Source: Bacteroidota bacterium
GTDB taxonomy: Bacteria; Bacteroidota; Bacteroidia; NS11-12g; UBA955
Length of the DNA stretch: 35,344 nt
Reading direction: 5' to 3'
NCBI GenBank assembly: GCA_030832905.1
Contig: JAURIG010000009.1
Location: 1-35,344 of the forward strand
The position numbers were made by a program, and so were the translations under genes. Shown piece by piece: positions 31,620-35,344 of this stretch. Every line of letters starts with the position of its first letter. Position 1 is the first letter of the stretch. Under the pieces are notes generated by a model. The model was not told the DNA's origin. It saw only the letters and a program-made list of their open reading frames with translations, and made no database searches.

Positions 31620-34600
31620 TTATTTAAGTTGTATTTGATACACCAGCTCTGCGCGGTTTAATTCATCGAGTAATTCTGCGCAAAGATTGACTTTTTTGCT
31701 GCTGCTGAACATGTCAAACTGGTATTTTTTAACCTGATGATGAATGGTGAATTGTAAGGGCATTTCTCCAGGGTATTTGTCAATTAAACTGACCAAATCA
31801 TGCACCATGCCTTGGCTTAATAAGTCCACATCAATGGCAATGTTCAATCCTTTTATGTAGCGGTCTCTCACATCTTCCATTTTTTCGCCTGATACAATAT
31901 TCAATTCCCATGGATTGCCGCCTTCTTTGGCCCATCTTGGTTTTTCAATCCTGCATTTAAGCACAATGAATTGGTTGGGGTATAGAATCAGTCTCAATAA
32001 ATCAAAGGCATTGCCAAAGGCGAAAAAAGTATGTTGGCCTGAATAGTCTTGTAAGATGAATTTCGAATAATTCTTACCTGTTTTGGTAATCAAATGATCA
32101 ACTTTAATCACTATGCCAGCCACCGTCAGATTGGGTTTGGTTTTAACTAACTCATTGATGTTGTCGAGTTCGGTTAAGACGGTGTTAGTAATGGCATCGT
32201 ATTCTACTTTAAAGGTGTCCATAGGATGACGATTGATAAAGATACCAACCATTTCTTTTTCCATTTGACATTCCTCTAAAATGGTAAAGGGTTCAACTTT
32301 GGGTAATTGAGGGGCGGCTAAAGTGGTTTGAGCTGTTTCTCCAAACAATGAGCCTTGAGAACTGAATTCATTTTCTTGGCTTTTAGCCCCAAATTTAATG
32401 GCCAATTCAATGCCACTGCCCAATTCGCCTTCAACTAAATATTGCGCTTTGTGGTAACTGGTATCGAAATCAAAGCCTCCACCTTTTACTAAGGCCTCTA
32501 ATGCTTTCTTGTTGACATTTCTTAGGTTACAACGCTTACAGACATCAAAAATAGAACTGTAAGGGCCATTCTTTTCTCTTTCTTCAATGATGTTTGAAGC
32601 AGGCGCATCGCCTACGCCTTTAACCGCAGTTAATCCAAAGCGGATTTGACCTTTAAGATTAACAGAAAACAAACGGTCACTTTCATTCACACTTGGCCCC
32701 AGTACTTTAACCCCCATGCGATTGCATTCTTGCATCATTTGACTGATTTTGTCAATGTTGTTGCTGTTATTGCTAAGCACAGCAGCCATGTATTCCGCTG
32801 GGTAATGGGCTTTTAAATAACCAGTTTGATAAGCCACAAAAGCATAACAAGTTGAGTGCGATTTGTTAAAGGCATAGGAGGCAAAAGCTTCCCAGTCTTT
32901 CCAAATTTTTTCGCATTTGTCTTCAGGCAATTGCTTGCTTTTGATGCCAGCCATGAACTCATCTTTCAGTTTCATCAAGTCTGCGAGGTTTTTCTTACCC
33001 ATCGCTTTTCTTAAAGAATCCGCCTTGCCTTTACTGAAGCCCGCAAGCGATTGGCTCAACAACATTACCTGCTCTTGATATACAGTAATGCCGTAAGTAT
33101 CTGATAAGTATTCTGCTAATTCAGGAATATCGTATTCAACAGGTTCTAAGCCATGTTTGCGTTTGATGTATTTAGGAATGTATTCCATGGGCCCTGGTCT
33201 GTAAAGGGCATTCATAGCAATCAAATCTTCAAATTTATCTGGCTTTAGATCTTTTAAATATTTTTGCATACCAGGACTTTCAAATTGGAAAGTACCTGTC
33301 GTTTCTGCTTTTTGGTAGAGTTGAAAGGTGAGGGCGTCATCAAGCGGTATGCTGTCTATATCGATTTTGATGTTGTGGTTTTTTTCAATCAGTTCAAGTG
33401 CAGTTTTAATGATAGATAAGGTTTTTAAGCCCAAAAAGTCCATCTTAATAACCCCTGCATCTTCAATCACTTTGCCTTCAAATTGAGTCAAAAGGAGGTT
33501 AGAGTCTTTTGAAACCGCTACCGGAACAATTTCTGACAAATCTTTTGGCGCAATAATGATGCCCGCAGCGTGCACGCCAGTGTTTCTAACCGAACCTTCT
33601 AGCAACATGGCTTGTCTGAGGACTTCACCTTCTCTTTGATTCTTTAAATCATTGTGCCATTCTCTAAGTTGTTGAACCCCAGGAATATCCTCCTGACGCA
33701 GCAATATGGTGTTTTTGTCGTCTACCTCTTCTTGCTCATCATCAGCATCCAAAAGGTCTTCTTTAACCCCTTCAATTTTGGCATTGATCACTTGTTTTAA
33801 ACTTAACCCTAATGGTCTTGCAGGTACTAATTTTGTAATGTTGTTAGACTCTTCAACACTTAAATCCATTACCCTTGCCACATCTTTCAAGCTCATTTTG
33901 GCGGCCATTTTACCATAGGTAACAATTTGAGCAACTTGATTGCGGCCGTATTTGTCAACCACATAGTCAATGACTTTCTGACGGCCTTCATCGTCAAAGT
34001 CTGTATCAATATCGGGCATGCTTTTGCGTTCTGGATTTAAAAAACGCTCAAATAGCAAATCGTATTTGATGGGGTCAATATTCGTTATGCCAATACAATA
34101 AGCTACCGCACTACCTGCTGCGGAACCTCTACCCGGACCAACCACTACGCCCAATTCACGGCCAGCTTTAATGAAGTCTGATACAATTAAAAAATAACCA
34201 GCAAACCCCATGGTGCGGATGGTAAAGAGTTCGAATTTTAAGCGCTCTTCAATTTCAGCATCAATGTCGCCATAACGTCTTTTGGCGCCTGCCCATGTTA
34301 AAGCTTCGAGGTAATCATCTTGAGAGGCATAGTTATCTGGTACTGGAAAATTGGGTAAAAGAATGTCTTTTTTAAGATTCAAAGGTTCAATCTTTGATAC
34401 AATTTCAGCGGTGTTGTCCAAAGCCTCAGGAATGTCGTGAAATAAATCAGACATCTCTTTCTGAGTTTTGAAATAGAAGTTGTCATTCGGGAAGGCAAAG
34501 CGTTTTCCTTTAATGAATTTGTCATCATCTGAATCAATATCAGACATTTTGGGTGTGCTTTGTTTTTCACCTGTATTCACACATAAGAGAATGTCGTGTG

Positions 34601-35267
34601 CATTGTAATCCGATTGGTCTACATAATGGGAGTCATTGGTAGCAATCATCTTGATGTTGTGCTTTTGAGCAAATCCCATCAAGACCTTATTAACTTGATC
34701 TTGTTCATTGAGACCATGTCTTTGTAATTCAATGTAGAAGTCTTCGCCAAAAACATCCAACCACCATTTTAACTCTTCTTCAGCAGCCGCTTCGCCCTTT
34801 TTCATAATGGTTTTAGGAATGATGGCTCCTAAACAACATGAGGTAGCAATTAAGCCTTCATGGTATTGAAGAATGAGGGATTTGTCTATCCTTGGCCATT
34901 TGCTGTACATGCCTTCAATGTAACCCAATGAGCAAAGTTTAGAAAGGTTTTTGTAGCCTTCTGGGTTTTTGGCCAGTAACAATTGATGGTAGCGAATGTC
35001 TTTGTCCTCTTTCGTGAAAGATTTTCTGTGACGGTCTTCCACCATGTAAAATTCACAACCAACAATGGCTTTAATTTTTTCAGCACCTTTGTTGTGTTTG
35101 GCGGCTTCAGATACGAAATTAAATACCCCAAACATATTGCCATGGTCTGTAATGGCGACTGCTTTCTGCCCATCAGCAATGGCTTTGTTAAATAAACCAG
35201 AAATTGAGGCGGCACCATCCAATAATGAGAACTGAGTATGACAATGAAGATGAGAAAAATCGGGCAT
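31620..35267 (-). CDS. dnaE: DNA polymerase III subunit alpha
   Basis: This 1215-residue replicative polymerase is complete in the window. Order of parts: PHP domain from the N-terminus (FSHLHCHTQFSLLDGAAS, His7/His9/His41-type metal site, ATNDSHYV near 210), polymerase core with VVVGPGRGSAAGSAVAYCIG (374-392) and the catalytic MPDIDTDFDDEGR (417-429, Asp419 and Asp421), fingers with YNFNKSHSTCYAF-like FNKSHS, then a helix-hairpin-helix region (FGLTAVKGVGDAPA) and an OB domain (LTVAGIVIKVDHLITKTGKNYSKF). An acidic insertion (LLDADDEQEEVDD) lies near 510-525. The C-terminus carries extra sequence compared with the 1160-residue E. coli enzyme. ATG 35265-35267; the 77 bases beyond it to the window end hold no gene I can support. 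Confidence 0.97.
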   Translation of the reverse strand: MPDFSHLHCHTQFSLLDGAASISGLFNKAIADGQKAVAITDHGNMFGVFNFVSEAAKHNKGAEKIKAIVGCEFYMVEDRHRKSFTKEDKDIRYHQLLLAKNPEGYKNLSKLCSLGYIEGMYSKWPRIDKSLILQYHEGLIATSCCLGAIIPKTIMKKGEAAAEEELKWWLDVFGEDFYIELQRHGLNEQDQVNKVLMGFAQKHNIKMIATNDSHYVDQSDYNAHDILLCVNTGEKQSTPKMSDIDSDDDKFIKGKRFAFPNDNFYFKTQKEMSDLFHDIPEALDNTAEIVSKIEPLNLKKDILLPNFPVPDNYASQDDYLEALTWAGAKRRYGDIDAEIEERLKFELFTIRTMGFAGYFLIVSDFIKAGRELGVVVGPGRGSAAGSAVAYCIGITNIDPIKYDLLFERFLNPERKSMPDIDTDFDDEGRQKVIDYVVDKYGRNQVAQIVTYGKMAAKMSLKDVARVMDLSVEESNNITKLVPARPLGLSLKQVINAKIEGVKEDLLDADDEQEEVDDKNTILLRQEDIPGVQQLREWHNDLKNQREGEVLRQAMLLEGSVRNTGVHAAGIIIAPKDLSEIVPVAVSKDSNLLLTQFEGKVIEDAGVIKMDFLGLKTLSIIKTALELIEKNHNIKIDIDSIPLDDALTFQLYQKAETTGTFQFESPGMQKYLKDLKPDKFEDLIAMNALYRPGPMEYIPKYIKRKHGLEPVEYDIPELAEYLSDTYGITVYQEQVMLLSQSLAGFSKGKADSLRKAMGKKNLADLMKLKDEFMAGIKSKQLPEDKCEKIWKDWEAFASYAFNKSHSTCYAFVAYQTGYLKAHYPAEYMAAVLSNNSNNIDKISQMMQECNRMGVKVLGPSVNESDRLFSVNLKGQIRFGLTAVKGVGDAPASNIIEEREKNGPYSSIFDVCKRCNLRNVNKKALEALVKGGGFDFDTSYHKAQYLVEGELGSGIELAIKFGAKSQENEFSSQGSLFGETAQTTLAAPQLPKVEPFTILEECQMEKEMVGIFINRHPMDTFKVEYDAITNTVLTELDNINELVKTKPNLTVAGIVIKVDHLITKTGKNYSKFILQDYSGQHTFFAFGNAFDLLRLILYPNQFIVLKCRIEKPRWAKEGGNPWELNIVSGEKMEDVRDRYIKGLNIAIDVDLLSQGMVHDLVSLIDKYPGEMPLQFTIHHQVKKYQFDMFSSSKKVNLCAELLDELNRAELVYQIQLK

Positions 35268-35344
35268 TTAACAAGTTGGTATTTCGGATGTGAAATTAAT
35301 AAAATCGCTTCAATTAATCTGTTCTGTGTTGATAAATTCAAATG

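Noticed and set aside
34886-35341. 151-residue open frame overlapping the 5' part of dnaE on the same strand
   Set aside because: It is in another frame of the dnaE start region, and the dnaE frame there encodes the canonical PHP opening (SHLHCHTQFSLLDG). It has no recognisable domain.
1-35344. CRISPR arrays, tRNA/rRNA genes, insertion sequences or phage genes
   Set aside because: Reading through the gaps I saw no repeat-spacer pattern, no tRNA-like cloverleaf, no transposase or integrase motifs; nearly all DNA is accounted for by housekeeping or accessory protein genes.

Overview
The window is chromosomal DNA from an AT-rich, aerobic member of the Bacteroidota. The evidence is a giant PKD-repeat protein with a gliding-motility/type IX secretion (T9SS) C-terminal domain, a second secreted protein with a T9SS sorting tail, menaquinone genes, a Bacteroidota-style HU/SPOR-like protein, a lipoprotein with an acidic stretch after its lipobox, and TAnnTTTG promoter boxes with almost no Shine-Dalgarno signals. 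I see no tRNA, rRNA, insertion sequence, prophage or CRISPR array. The genes are very tightly packed.

Layout. 1-114 is the 3' end of a secreted-protein gene. 115-4696 (minus) is an overlapping four-gene operon: glutaryl-CoA-dehydrogenase-like enzyme, unknown secreted protein, hexose-phosphate mutase, DUF2279 protein. 4764-6590 (plus) carries folB, a surface-type lipoprotein with its own terminator, and an alpha/beta hydrolase. 6594-10824 (minus) is the PKD giant followed by a DUF1003 membrane protein. 10928-13377 (plus) is menD-menB. 13364-19680 (minus) is an eight-gene operon: TIGR02757 protein, HU/SPOR-like protein, ExbB, ExbD, TonB-like protein, FolC, RNase HI and a fatty-acid-hydroxylase-family protein. 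19806-22694 (plus) is EVE protein, pyrR, pyrB and a Rhizobium-type L-asparaginase. 22675-27149 (minus) is a SulP-STAS-carbonic anhydrase fusion, an MbfA-like ferritin/VIT1 protein and an MFS transporter. 27334-31617 (plus) is an ECF sigma cluster, described below. 31620-35267 (minus) is dnaE.

The most interesting part is 27282-31617. An ECF sigma factor, a 99-residue single-membrane-span protein and a membrane-anchored Spy/CnrX-like helical protein have the sizes and domain types of the CnrH/CnrY/CnrX metal-sensing module. They are followed directly by an MbnP-like copper-binding protein, its di-heme partner enzyme MbnH, and a T9SS-exported YHYH-domain protein. The same 11-base element, AAATCGTCTAA, with AAGGA 14-15 bases before CGTC, occurs just upstream of the sigma gene and again in the 31-base gap before the YHYH gene. 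This suggests an autoregulated metal-responsive (probably copper) regulon in which MbnP carries a kynurenine made by MbnH.

Two genome-style features recur. TAnnTTTG boxes lie only 4-9 bases before several start codons, implying leaderless or near-leaderless mRNAs. All five convergent gene pairs abut or overlap at their stop codons.
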